The position numbers and the translations under genes were made by a program. Source: Hofstenia miamia (lineage: Eukaryota; Xenacoelomorpha; Acoela; Hofsteniidae). Taken from it: a DNA stretch of 64,000 nt. The stretch spans positions 844,564 through 908,563 of the forward strand of contig CABFPE010000229.1 of the NCBI GenBank assembly GCA_900660155.1. The letters run 5' to 3'. Under the pieces are notes generated by a model. That model had not been told where the DNA came from. It saw only the letters and a list, made by a program, of their open reading frames with translations, and did not search any database. Positions 1-10,174 of the stretch are shown in pieces. How positions within the stretch are numbered: position 1 is the first letter of the stretch; every line of letters starts with the position of its first letter.

Positions 1-38
1 CAAAAAACTACTCACGTGTTAAATTTAATAAAAATATC

Positions 39-230
39 ATGAGTCAATCCTTTATTAATACTGCAATTTATAACTGGAATATATTGCCAAAAGAAATGAA
101 AATAATAGACAACCTTAAAAAATTCAAAAAAGAATTAAAATTATTATTTCTCAAACAAAAGTTTATATCAGGCAGATCATGGATAGGATTTAAATTTTAT
201 AATAACGATTATAAAATAAATCGAAATTAG
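39..230 (+). pseudogene. LINE ORF2 C-terminal tail fragment
   Basis: A 63-codon reading frame contains FINTAIYNWNILPKEMK followed by a lysine-rich end. A residue pattern of the type 'F..AI..WN.LP' is common at the extreme C terminus of Jockey/CR1-type non-LTR retrotransposon ORF2 proteins. Nothing upstream remains because the window begins here, so this is at best the 3' end of a LINE. No catalytic residue is present. The family assignment is inference from this short motif. Confidence 0.5.
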
Positions 231-669
231 TAAGCTATCTGAAGTCAGTGTATTTTTTAGTCAGTTTTTTTTTTTTATTTCATTTTTTGTTATTATTCAT
301 TTTTTGTACATAGTAGTTAATGACGCTATTCATTTGAAATATCAGTAAAAAATTCAAATGAATATAGATTATCTTATCTTATCAAAACCTAGGAAGTGGA
401 TTAAGGATTCGGGATTCCTTCCGAGAATGTTTAAAACCTGCCGGAGGTCTTCTTCAAATTTTTTCGAGCAAAGCGTAGGAATGAACAAAATCATGCTATT
501 TTCTTACACCTTCTTTGCACCGATTGGAATTTTATTGCGAAATTGCAACTATTTTGAGGACTAGCGTTGTCTGAAATGCCTTTACACATGGCCCCAAAGC
601 ACAGAAGTCTATTTATTCACTTTTAAAGTAAGTTAGCCAGAATATTTGTTTATTCTCCAGTTTGTCTCA
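231..669. other. Non-coding AT-rich spacer
   Basis: No recognisable gene, repeat or motif was seen. A 68-codon open frame at 358-564 resembles nothing known to me and lacks codon-like structure. Confidence 0.4.
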
Positions 670-1370
670 TCGCGATAAAGCAAGAGTTCTCTTGTTCCAA
701 ACCAGAAAGTGGGGATTGGTTGGCTGCCATTCCCTTAAAAGCACATGGTCTTTGCTTCACTCCTGCAGAATTCCGAATTTTGCTTTGTTATCGGCTTGGC
801 ATCGCCTTAATTGATGATGACAAAAAATGTCCAAAATGCTTGAAACCTTTGGATATATTCGGTGATCATGCTATGTCATGCGCGGTTGATGTTGAAAGAA
901 TTACGCGTCATGGTCGACACAGGGACGCTATTTTTGTAACTGCTTCTAAATGTGCTTTGTCTCCTGTGCTTGAAAAGTCTAACCTCACTGAGCCTCGTGC
1001 TTGTCCTGGGGACATCTTTTTGCCATGGTGGTCTTCTGGCCGACCAGCCGCTCTAGACGTGACTGTAATTAGTTCACTGCAGCCTTCGATTGTTTCTCTT
1101 GCGGGTACTAATGCTGGTCATGCTCTGGAAGTTTCAGACAACCGAAAGCTTACTAAATACTCAGAATCATGTTCAACTGCTGGTATCTCCACTATCAGTG
1201 GAAGCTCTAGGAGGATGGTCACCAATTGCTATCAAAGTATTCTCAAAGATGTCTTTTATGCCTTTCTCCAAAAGTGCCTCTTGCGATCTGAATACGATTT
1301 CTACATATTTTTTCCAGCAATTGTCAGTAATTTTACAGCGGGGAAATGCTACACTTCTTTTTTTAAGATA
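670..1370 (+). pseudogene. LINE-like C-terminal region with PD-(D/E)XK-type nuclease motifs
   Basis: The frame read from about 676 contains GDWLAAIPLKAHGL, then FRILLCYRLG, then a zinc-knuckle-like C-x2-C...GDHAMSC followed by R-H-x4-H-R-D. Next comes PGDIFLPWWSSGRPAALDVTV. This order recurs at the C terminus of a retroelement protein family common in sponges, cnidarians and fungi. The P-D-I ... A-x-D-V-T-V arrangement looks like a restriction-like endonuclease core. At about 1170-1200 homology moves to the overlapping frame that ends near 1380 (VEALGGWSPIAIKVFSK, then SVILQRGNATLL), so there is a frameshift. The reverse transcriptase part is absent. I recognise the family by pattern only and do not know its formal clade. 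Confidence 0.55.
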
Positions 1371-1685
1371 TGGTGGTTAGGGTTCATACAATTCATGTCT
1401 AATCTGTGACATCTGGAACACAAACTCGTTAAAGAGTGTTATCCTCAGCATCTTAACCATTGCACAAGTTTTTCAGTATCGATCAACCAAAAAATAATCA
1501 TTGTAATGTTAATTTTATATGTATTGATTTTCGTTCTTTTTTAAAAAACAATTTTATATTTGGTAATTCTTAAATCTTCTATTTTGTAATGTTAATTTTG
1601 TAAAATATCATATTTTTATTTATTTTTTTTAATTCATTTTTGAGCAATGTATTAATTCATTAGTAACAAAAATAAAAAAGAAATA

Positions 1686-1928
1686 ATGTGTAAATACCAT
1701 CTAAAATCATTAGAAGCTATTCAAAATATTAGATGTTTATCGATATTTTGGAGAAGAAAATCGACTATTTCTAATCATCTAAATCAAAGAACACTTACAT
1801 TTGGTACAACTAAGTATAATAGAAAAGTAAGGAAGAACGGATTTCTAAATTTTTCAATATCACTATGGAACAAATTCGATTACAGTCCAAGAAGTGAAAA
1901 TCATTATACAATATTTAAGTATTTGTAA
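1686..1928 (+). pseudogene. LINE ORF2 C-terminal tail fragment (second)
   Basis: This 80-codon frame carries TTKYNRKVRKNGFLNFSISLWN, a pattern typical of the last 60 residues of CR1/Jockey-type LINE ORF2 proteins. It differs from the tail at 39-230, so two LINE families or subfamilies left 3' ends here. The frame is followed by about 190 bp of AT-rich sequence and then an (AT)n tract, which could be the LINE 3' UTR. The upstream reverse transcriptase is missing. Confidence 0.45.
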
Positions 1929-2118
1929 AAAAGGTTATACGAAGAAATACAAATTATCTAACTAATTATAGAATAAGATGTACAACTCAAGAATAGGTGA
2001 AGAATATTTAGAAAACTTTATTTAGTTTATAAATGTAACCAAGAAATAGTTACCGGGACAACTAAGCTCATATTAAGAAAGATGCATTATGTATATTCTT
2101 AATAAGTTTGTAAAATTA

Positions 2119-2120
<2 letters not shown>

Positions 2121-2184
<64 letters not shown>
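2121..2184. repeat. (AT)n microsatellite
   Basis: An uninterrupted alternating AT tract of about 60 bp. Confidence 0.95.
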
Positions 2185-2187
<3 letters not shown>

Positions 2188-2680
2188 CATAAAGACTTTT
2201 AAACCCATTTAATTCTTTATTGCAATTTAAATATTAATCTTGCTATATTATTGTAATTGTTAATTTGACAATGACCAATTGTGCTGGCTACATAGTGACG
2301 TGTAAAATTCATGTAGCAGAAGACCAAATTTTTACCTGTCAGATATTTGTTCACATTTTTCTACAGTATGATTTTGTTTACAATAACCAGTTTTATTTCA
2401 TATAAATGTGTGATTTGTTTATTTACATTCTCTTCAGTTATTCCCATTAAATTCATTTTTTGTTTTATCGTCACTATATATTTTATTAAAAACTATGTGT
2501 GTCTCAATTCGTTTGCTTAGTTAAAGGGCACCCAGACGTGGTACAGCTTGACTAGCATGTCACTTTAATTTAGGTTAGGTGTACGGTTAGGGTTGTTGTA
2601 AAGCATTTCATTCGTAACTAAAATTAATCTTTATTGCTATCAACAAAATTGCGCGAGATGAGAGATGCACTGAGTTTAAT
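2185..2680. other. Non-coding AT-rich spacer
   Basis: Nothing recognisable was seen. It ends at the (ATT)-rich 3' tail of the minus-strand LINE that starts at 2681. Confidence 0.4.
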
Positions 2681-2888
2681 AATAATAATATTAATAATAA
2701 ACTTTAATTAAGCTTACAATACAGTAAACTACACTACAAACTACAAAACTAAAAAATAAATAATAACATGAGGAATATCGATCTGGGAATATGGTTTTTG
2801 ATGAGAATAATTTCGGTGGATTGTTTTTTCTTAATTTTAATGTAGCGTATTCAGTTCTTTTGCTAATAAATTATTTTAGTGGATGTTT

Positions 2889-3882
2889 TTAAGAGTATTC
2901 AATGTGTTGATGTAATGCTTTGTCTTTTGCTTTAATGATGTTAAAAATATTTAATTTTTTAGTAATAAGTTTATATTTAAACGCTTTCTTGTATATGTTG
3001 TTAAGCTTAGATAAAGATGTTTCTGATTCACCTGCATATACTTGTATGCCGTAAATTATAATAGAATTAACTAGGGAATTAAATAAAATTTCAGTTTCAT
3101 CTTGATTTAAAAATCTTTTTACTTTTAATATTATATAGAAATTTCTCATTGATCTTTTATAAACTTGAGCAATTTTTTTTTTAAATGAAAGCTTGTTATT
3201 TATGGTAAATCCAAGATATTTCATTGTTGTTACTGAGGAATAGCAATCAATTTTAGATATATTATCAACAAATTTTCTCTTCAATGGTATAATCATTTCC
3301 AGCGACTTTCTATAATTAATTTCAAATTTGTTTTCTTCATACCAAGATTTGATCTTATCATTAATTGAATGTGTTTAGTCTAAATTTTCAAGAGTTGGAA
3401 GACAAATCAATGTATCATCAGCATACTTAATAATAGAACCATTTGTAATATTTAAAGAGTCACAATTTAAAGAATCAGTACATATATTGAACAGAAATGG
3501 GCCACAAACGGAGCCTTGAGGAACACCTTTGTTGATCTTTTCCATTTCCGAAAGTCTTATTATATTTAACCATTTGTTGTCTATTACCAATAAAACTATC
3601 AAGCCAATTAATGATGTACGGATTTAAATATGTTATATTGTTTAATTTTTCAAATAAAATGTAGTGATTTACATTGTCAAAGGCTTTCTTGATATCGAAG
3701 CTAATTAATCTTACATAATCATAATTTTCATTTTTGTATGACAGAATTCTATTTTGCAGTTCAATAACAGCATTTGTTGTTGTTCCATTTGTTCGGAATC
3801 CATGCTGATTTATATTTAAATGATTATTGTAGATATCTTTGATGTGAAAATTAAATACAAGTTTTTCAAAAGTTCTTGACAA
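2889..3882 (-). pseudogene. LINE ORF2 reverse transcriptase and C-terminal part, broken
   Basis: The frame at 3882-3475 carries SRTFEKLVF, NQHGFRTNGTTTNAV and SFDIKKAFDNVNH, which correspond to RT fingers and palm motif A. The frame at 3602-3375 carries GVPQGSVCGPFLFNI and KYADDTLICL, with YADD as the catalytic motif. Frame 3296-2889 carries LGFTINNKLSFKKKIA and a C-terminal tail. The domains occur in the normal order but in three frames, so the gene has at least two frameshifts. Motif order and YADD are typical of the Jockey/CR1 group. Confidence 0.75.
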
Positions 3883-4058
3883 TATTGAAGTGATGCTAAT
3901 TGGTCTTAAATTATGTAGTTTTGCCGGTTGTGATTTTGGAATTGGTATTATTTAGCAGTTTAATAACAGCATTTGTTGTTGTTCCATTTGTTCGGAATCC
4001 ATGCTGATTTATAATTAAATGATTACTGTAGATATCTTTGATGTGAAAATTAAAAACC
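3753..4058. repeat. Duplicated RT segment inside the LINE
   Basis: About 105 bp at 3755-3860 are repeated at 3954-4058, offset by 199 bp, with only a few mismatches. Both contain the block around aataacagcatttgttgtt. The unit encodes part of RT motif region 'NQHGFRTNGTTTNAV'. A copy inserted upstream of the true position breaks the ORF2 linker. Confidence 0.8.
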
Positions 4059-4280
4059 AATATGGTATTCCGTCGTACCATGTTGATGTTTTTTTGACAC
4101 TTTTCAATGCATGATATACTTGTGGCGTTGTTGAGGTTGGAATTGGTTCACTATCTATTCTAGGAATTTTTGGGTGTTTGTAATTCAAATCATTTTATAT
4201 ATTAGTAAACATTTTGTTGATTTCATTTGCAAAAATTTTTTTATTCATCTTTGATAGTGTATTGCGTCCCATAAGTTGAT

Positions 4281-5430
4281 TTACAGAAGCCCACCTTTTT
4301 TTGGATTTTTCCTTGAAATACTTCTTTTAATTTCTTTATTAATTCTTTCAAACATTTCATTTGCTCTATGAAATTGTTTTTTACGCATTAATTTCTTCTT
4401 TTTTCTCAATAAATATTTAATTTGAGGAGTCATGAAAATTGGATCCTTGTTTGTCATTTTAACATTAATGATTGGACATGCTCTGTCAATGCAACTCTTG
4501 ATTGTCTTACAAAATAATGCAGTCCCTTCATCAATATCGTATCGTATGATTTCTTCAAATTCTTCAAAATTTATATTATTCATTAAACAGTTTAGTTTTT
4601 CAATATTTTTTCCATTAATAATTTGAAATGGAATTGTCACTTTTTCTATACCTGTTATAAGTGAAGGTTCTGCTATTAATCCAAGATGATCTGTAGAAAC
4701 CCCAGCTTGAAATGTATAACAATTTTTATATAAATTAGGATGAGAGGTTATAACGTTATCTAGGTTTTTTAATTTTCTTGTATTTTTATGATTGAGTTTT
4801 GTCATACATATAGAACTTGACAGCTCATCAACATTGAGATCATTAAAGTCACCACCAATAATAAAAAATAATGCATGATTACTTAAAATTAAATTTTCTA
4901 TGCAATCAGAGATACAATCTCGCACTTCATTTTTCTTAGCAACCGTTAAATTTGGTGGATTATACAATCCGGCAATATATATTAACTTCTTATTAAGCAG
5001 TATTTTGATCCACAATAATTCTATATTAATTGCTTCAGTAAATATTACGAGATTACTTTCAATATTGCTTTTAACATAAATACATACACCACCACCACTG
5101 TGCCTTTTATTCGAAATTTCCCGATTTTTCGAAAAAAAATATCCAGCCAGTTGAGGATAACTTTCAGATATTTCACAATCAAACCAAGTCAACTTTCACT
5201 AACTATGCAGACATCTATTTCATATGTGAGAATATCAATTAATAAGGAATTTCAATCTTTTATGTTTCTTAGAGATCTACAATTAAGAACTAAAATCCTT
5301 GGGGCTTCTAGTTTTAAGGAAGGTGAATAATTATAAATATTGTTACTTTGACATGCCTCACTTGGTATGAAAGGAGTTGCGTAATTGTTTAAATTAGACT
5401 GAATTAGGTAAGAATCGTGAAGATGTACGT
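4281..5430 (-). pseudogene. LINE ORF2 N-terminal part: AP-type endonuclease, broken
   Basis: An open stretch at 5192-4281 (303 codons) shows the exonuclease-endonuclease-phosphatase fold signatures of LINE endonucleases: TWFDCEISESYPQL, GGGVCIYVKSN, IAGLYNPPN, IGGDFNDLN, LDNVITSHPNLY and STDHLGLIAEP. The GGDFN and S-x-D-H blocks are the catalytic motifs. The N-terminal block (RILVLNCRSL, then IDVCIVSES) lies just upstream at about 5310-5200 in another frame and is interrupted by stops. A frameshift therefore separates it from the open stretch. The region ends in a lysine-rich linker toward the reverse transcriptase. Confidence 0.75.
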
Positions 5431-5446
5431 TTTCTAATTGTGTTAG

Positions 5447-6435
5447 TCAATCATCAGTTTCTGTTCTCTGCATTATTACCTTAATATTAGACAAATAATT
5501 AGGACAAACTTTCGAAAAAGTAGAATGGTTACATTTCTCAGCGTATGAAGTGCTGCAATTTACACATTTATATTTACAAGGATTGTTCTTATTTGGACAA
5601 TTTATATATATGTGATTGTCTGCACAGAACATGCACACATGTGATTTTCTTAAACACTTATTTCTTAAGAGTCCATACATTCCACAGTTAGAACACATAC
5701 GTGCTTAAAATGTTCACTGACCTTGCACATCTGAAGACAAATATGTATGCTGTTGTCAAGAAAGAATTTCCGTACTTTTGAGGATACTTTGACGAAAATA
5801 ATTGAGGTTTTGCTATATCCGTTAATCTTAGTAAATAATATTTCAAACATTGAATTATTTAAACCACACAAATCTTGCAATTTTGGGTTTTCAACTAATA
5901 TTTTTTCTTTGATTTCAGGTGCACTTAAGTTTTCTAAACAATAACTCGGTACATTTAGAATTTTAGCTTAGGTGCAATCTTTTTGTATTCTACAAAATTA
6001 TAAGACTTATTTTTCAGGTTATTACTTTTAATAACCTCAACATCAGTTTTAGATTCACAAGCAAAAACAAGTTCATTATTCTTATTTGGGAATATCTTTC
6101 TAATTTTAGGAACATCCTTAGCATCTTGAATTTCTTTAAGAATATCTTGAGTAACATTTGAAATATCAGTACTTGTTATAGGTTCCTTATTCGCTAAATT
6201 TTTGCTTGTACATTTAATATAAGCTTGTTTGGTTTAATTCATTTCTTTTTAAAATATTGGAGTAACTTTCTTCATGATGACTGACAGTATTTCCCAAAAT
6301 CAATAAACTTTTAGGTTCAGACAAAATAGACTCGTGGCTCAATAAAAGTGCATCATCTATAGTCTTGCCTTTTGAACAATTTACAAAGTTCCTTAATTCA
6401 TTAAATTTGTTGACAATTTCATTATTCATAGGCAT
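5447..6435 (-). pseudogene. LINE ORF1 (gag-like zinc-knuckle protein), broken
   Basis: The 5' part (6435-6214) opens with MPMNNEIVNKFNELRNF, a plausible ORF1 start. After interrupted sequence, 5698-5447 encodes a cysteine/histidine-rich segment beginning CSNCGMYG, then CMFCADNH, NCPNKNN and CVNC. Such CCHC-like knuckles are typical of the nucleic-acid-binding ORF1 protein of Jockey-superfamily LINEs. The related plus-strand fragment at 37113-37298 has the same arrangement (MYCTENHNYKNCPNK, then CINC). The reading frame shifts more than once between the two ends, so no full protein is encoded. Confidence 0.6.
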
Positions 6436-6769
6436 ATCGTATAGAATTTTAAATTATGTTTAAAATATACACAATAAAAAAATTCGACTTACTTTCCCAC
6501 CATTAATTTAGGTTTTTAACTTAGCACGTAGGTTTCACTCACTGCACCCAAGAGTTTGGGTTCTTTATTCTTTATCTTAGTTAGGGCTCTTGTCTTATAC
6601 TACTCTTTCTTAATGTTATCTGCATTGGGTCGGCCGAGTGTGGCCACTCTTCGCTAACACGATCTCCTGTTTACTTTTAACTTTTATTAGGATAGGGTAT
6701 ATTACCAGGAGGATTTAATTATTATTAATTTGTAGCACTGGTAAATCCATGCTTCGACTTGAAACCCTC

Positions 6770-7213
6770 AATATATATATATATATATATTAAAGCAATT
6801 CACATAGAATATTATAATAAAAGCAAATGTTACGATTTTGCAATTCTAATTTAGAGTAAATGTAGAATCAATTTAGGGTAATATATCGCACTTGGTTCTT
6901 GCTTCATATGTTAAAAATTGACGGAGTAATAGAACTTTTAGTTCTCTCAAAGTTTTAACATTTAATATTTTATTTTATAGTTTAATAGTAACAGTCGAGG
7001 GCGTCCAACAAATTTGATACGACCATTGTGCTCAAAGAGTTGATTTAGCACTGGGTGTTACAAAAATTGAGCCAATTAAAAAAATATAAATCAATTCCAA
7101 GTGCATAATATCAAATAACATTCTGATTTAAAAAATTCCTTTTTAGTTTTGTAGTTTGCATTTCACTTCAAGCGCTAGAAAAATCATTTTTAAAAATCAA
7201 TCAATATCAAATG
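6770..7213. repeat. Interspersed repeat, copy 1 (inverted relative to 60507-60990)
   Basis: Starting at the (AT)n tract near 6770 and running to about 7213, this sequence matches the reverse complement of 60507-60990 almost throughout. Shared landmarks are ttaaagcaattcacatagaa, cgagggcgtccaacaaattt and gcgctagaaaaatcattttt. The copy at 60 kb has an extra block of about 24 bp. Both copies are bounded on one side by (TA)n. No protein coding or terminal inverted repeats were seen, so the class of element is unknown. Confidence 0.85.
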
Positions 7214-7553
7214 TGTATGTACATATACATATAAATTGGCAATATATTTAAATACATTATATTTTTTAAACCCTGCTTCACCCAGCACATTTTTGCATTT
7301 TTGTTATAATTCTTGATCTGTGTGTGTTTTAAACATGTTTTATACTCTTTAAATGTTTTTGTTGCTGAAAATATGTTTTTACACGCCTGATCACACATAT
7401 ATGAAAAATAAATTGCGTAATTCATATTTATGGCAAGTAGATTTCGAAATTAAGTTGACGTGCTAGAGGATCCATTGGATTTGTTTCTTTTTGGTGATCT
7501 TTTAATTTATAATAATAAATAAAAAAAATAGGAGTGTTAATTGACAATCAACT

Positions 7554-8548
7554 AAAAGTGTGGAGGAAACTGTAGAAGCAGAAGCACTAGGGCTAAAGGA
7601 GTATGTAGAAGCACAACCTAGAGGGTCAATACTGGAGGTCACTAAGGAGTTAAGGAAGATAAGAACTGAGAGTGAAGGAAAGAAGGTATACCAGAGTAGG
7701 ATGGAATCAGAGAGACAAACAAGGTATAGGCAGAAAGCAATGCATGGAGAATACTGGAGGGACACCGAAAAATGTGATAGAGGAGAGAGCAGCAAGTGGT
7801 TAAAGAAGGCAGGACTGAAGAGAGAAACAGAAGCACTAATAATGGCAGCACAGGAGCAAGCAATAAGAACAAACTGGGTGAAGAAGCATATCGACAGAAG
7901 AGTAGAAGTAAGTGATAAGTGTAGGCTGTGTAAGAAAGAGGCGGAGACAGTAGATCATCTGATAGCAGGGTGTGAGAAGTTGGCACAGAATGAGTATAAG
8001 TTCAGGCATGACAAGGTGGGAAGAATGGTACACTGGAGTTTGAGCAGGCAGCATGGGTTAGAAGCAGGAGACAAGTGGTATGAGCACAAGCCACAGGGCG
8101 TCATAGAAAATGAGAAGGTTAAGATACTGTGGGACTTCAACATACAGACGAGCAAAGTGATAGAAGCACGGAGGCCGGACATAGTAGTGGTAGACAAAGA
8201 GAAAAGATTAGGAACAGTGATAGACATAGCAGTACCAAAGGACAGAAATGTAGAAAGCAAGGAGAAAGAGAAGATAGACAAGTACAGGGAGTTGGCAGAG
8301 GAAATAGAAAGGCTGTGGAAGCTAAAGAAAGTTGAAGTAGTTCTGGTAGTTGTAGGAGCACTAGGAGCAGTGAGTAAGAAGCATAAAAGATGCTTGGAGG
8401 AGTTGGGAGTACCAAAGTGGGGAGGAGCAGTAGTGCGGAAGGCAGCATTGTTAGGAACAGCTAGAGTCCTGAGGAAAGCTCTCAGACTCCCTGGAAACTG
8501 GTGAGTTCCCCGAGCTGAGAGTTCCTGAGCTGAGAGAAATACCAGCAT
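7554..8548 (+). mobile_element. R4/Dong-like LINE, 5'-truncated copy
   Basis: A 314-codon open frame (7560-8504) matches the last 314 residues of the 1085-residue protein encoded at 27334-30591 on the minus strand, at about 95% by eye. It keeps the zinc knuckle CRLCKKEAETVDHLIAGC (C-x2-C-x8-H-x4-C) and the restriction-like endonuclease core ARRPDIVVVDK ... VIDIAVPKD ... KEKEKIDKY. The reverse transcriptase is missing, as expected from 5' truncation during reverse transcription. The short 3' UTR also matches (gagttccccgagctgagag) up to about 8548, but no (TAA)n tract follows. The 5' flank (7508-7535) is TAA-rich. Confidence 0.9.
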
Positions 8549-10174
8549 GAAAACTAGCCTATTAGAAAAACTCTATGCATATAAATTCAATGGTTGTTGG
8601 TATGGAATTTTTTATAGATATGAAAATTAATCATTTGCAAAATGTAATACAAGCTTTCCCATTAGCCAACAAACATGATGTAGTGTCTCAATTAGTTAGC
8701 AATGTGATATAGTATCCAATTAGTCAGCCAACAATGGAATATTTTATGGATAAGAAAAATAATCATTAGTCAGCAATGTATTATTACAAGTGCAATATAG
8801 CACTTGACTAATCAGTGTCATGTATATTAACAAAAAACAGACGTAATAAACAAAGCAAGATATAACATGCAAACTAAATGGGCCCCATAAAAAAGTGAGT
8901 CACAATACCAACTATATGAATCACAGTAAAATATAAGTGCAAACTAAATTAACCCCTGTAAATATGTGATTCACTATGGAAACTAAAAGTAATTGTCAAC
9001 ACTCATGTCTATGAATCATTTTATACATTTTATATCTGTGAATAATCAATTACATCATTTTGTGGGACCAACCCTTGTCCTGTGTGGCCAAATCAGATTT
9101 TGTGATCAGGGATCTGTCTCTGTGTTTACCAATCAGATTTTGTGCATAGGGCTCTGCCTTGTTTTAAATATTAATTTGTAAGCCATTGATAATGCTTCTA
9201 TTGTTTCTAGCACATTTCTTATCAGCTTTTAAACTCCTTCATTAACTGTTCATCACCAGCCACAAATCAAGCAATGCTTTGTAAAAAGTTTATCAGAATT
9301 TGTTATGTCAACAATAATGTAGACTCTTCTGGATACATGATTCCATTTAGCATGTCATGCCTGGTTGTAAAAAATTGCTAATGCTTAAATTCTATATACC
9401 AACATTTGTATATTATGCATATATTTACCAATATTATACAATAGAATGAAAAAATGAAGAAAATATGATGTCTAATTACTGAAAAAATATACATGAATAA
9501 ATTTAAAACATTAAAAGAGCTCTGTATCATTGCATAATAGCATTATACATAAAAATAAAAAAATAGGCAAATACACAGTTGTAATTATTGAGGAATTGGT
9601 AAAACCAATAGTTTCAAGAAAGTGTTGGTCCCATAGTTTTTTTCAGATACATGGATACCTAAGCTAAAGTTAATCCTACTGTATGTATTGAAAAACTGAT
9701 GAATTAAAACAACAAAAACAATTCATGAAATTTGGAGAAAAGTTGTCCATTTTAATTAAGTGATGTATGCATACAGAACAATTATAAGTGCTGTATGCAT
9801 TCAGATTAAACTCATTGCATGATTCAGGTTGAGAAAACCCTTTTTGCACATGTCTCTGATTTTGAGCATGACACATGTCAATTGCCTTGTGGTTTTCATC
9901 TACATAAAAAAAGAGTTGGCTTAAATGTTGTTCCTATCTACTTTTGGTGTCCTAATTAAGTAGTAAAGATGGGTTCATTATGTTACACTCTGACCTTTTT
10001 GACATCTGCAACCCCTTAGATATTTACTGGGTTTTGCAATGCTATCTAGTGGTAATGTCATGTAAATTGGTTAGTCCTTTGTGTTGACTGAGAAAGGTAA
10101 AAGGGTGATTCACAAATATGGGAGAGGGGGTTTGACATAATTACATTTAGTTTCTATAGTTATTAATTAGTTTT
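8549..10174. other. Non-coding region with weak internal repeats
   Basis: No gene was recognised. Imperfect short repeats occur: a block like caatcagattttgtg at about 9093 and 9131, and blocks around attagtcagc between 8700 and 8790. These suggest old non-autonomous element sequence, but no ends can be drawn. Confidence 0.35.

Larger units (their letters stand above)
2681..6700 (-). mobile_element. Jockey-superfamily LINE, decayed, near full length
   Basis: Read on the minus strand, the parts follow the order of an AP-endonuclease LINE. These are a possible 5' UTR (about 6700-6436), ORF1 with cysteine-rich knuckles (6435-5447), ORF2 endonuclease (about 5430-4281), reverse transcriptase (about 4260-3375), a C-terminal region (3296-2760) and a 3' end in short (ATT) repeats near 2681-2710. 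Total length is about 4 kb. The coding frames are broken several times by frameshifts and stops, and part of the RT region is duplicated, so the copy is dead. Endonuclease and RT motifs fit the Jockey/CR1/I assemblage; I cannot assign a clade. No target-site duplication was identified. The 5' limit is uncertain to within about 100 bp. Confidence 0.75.
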
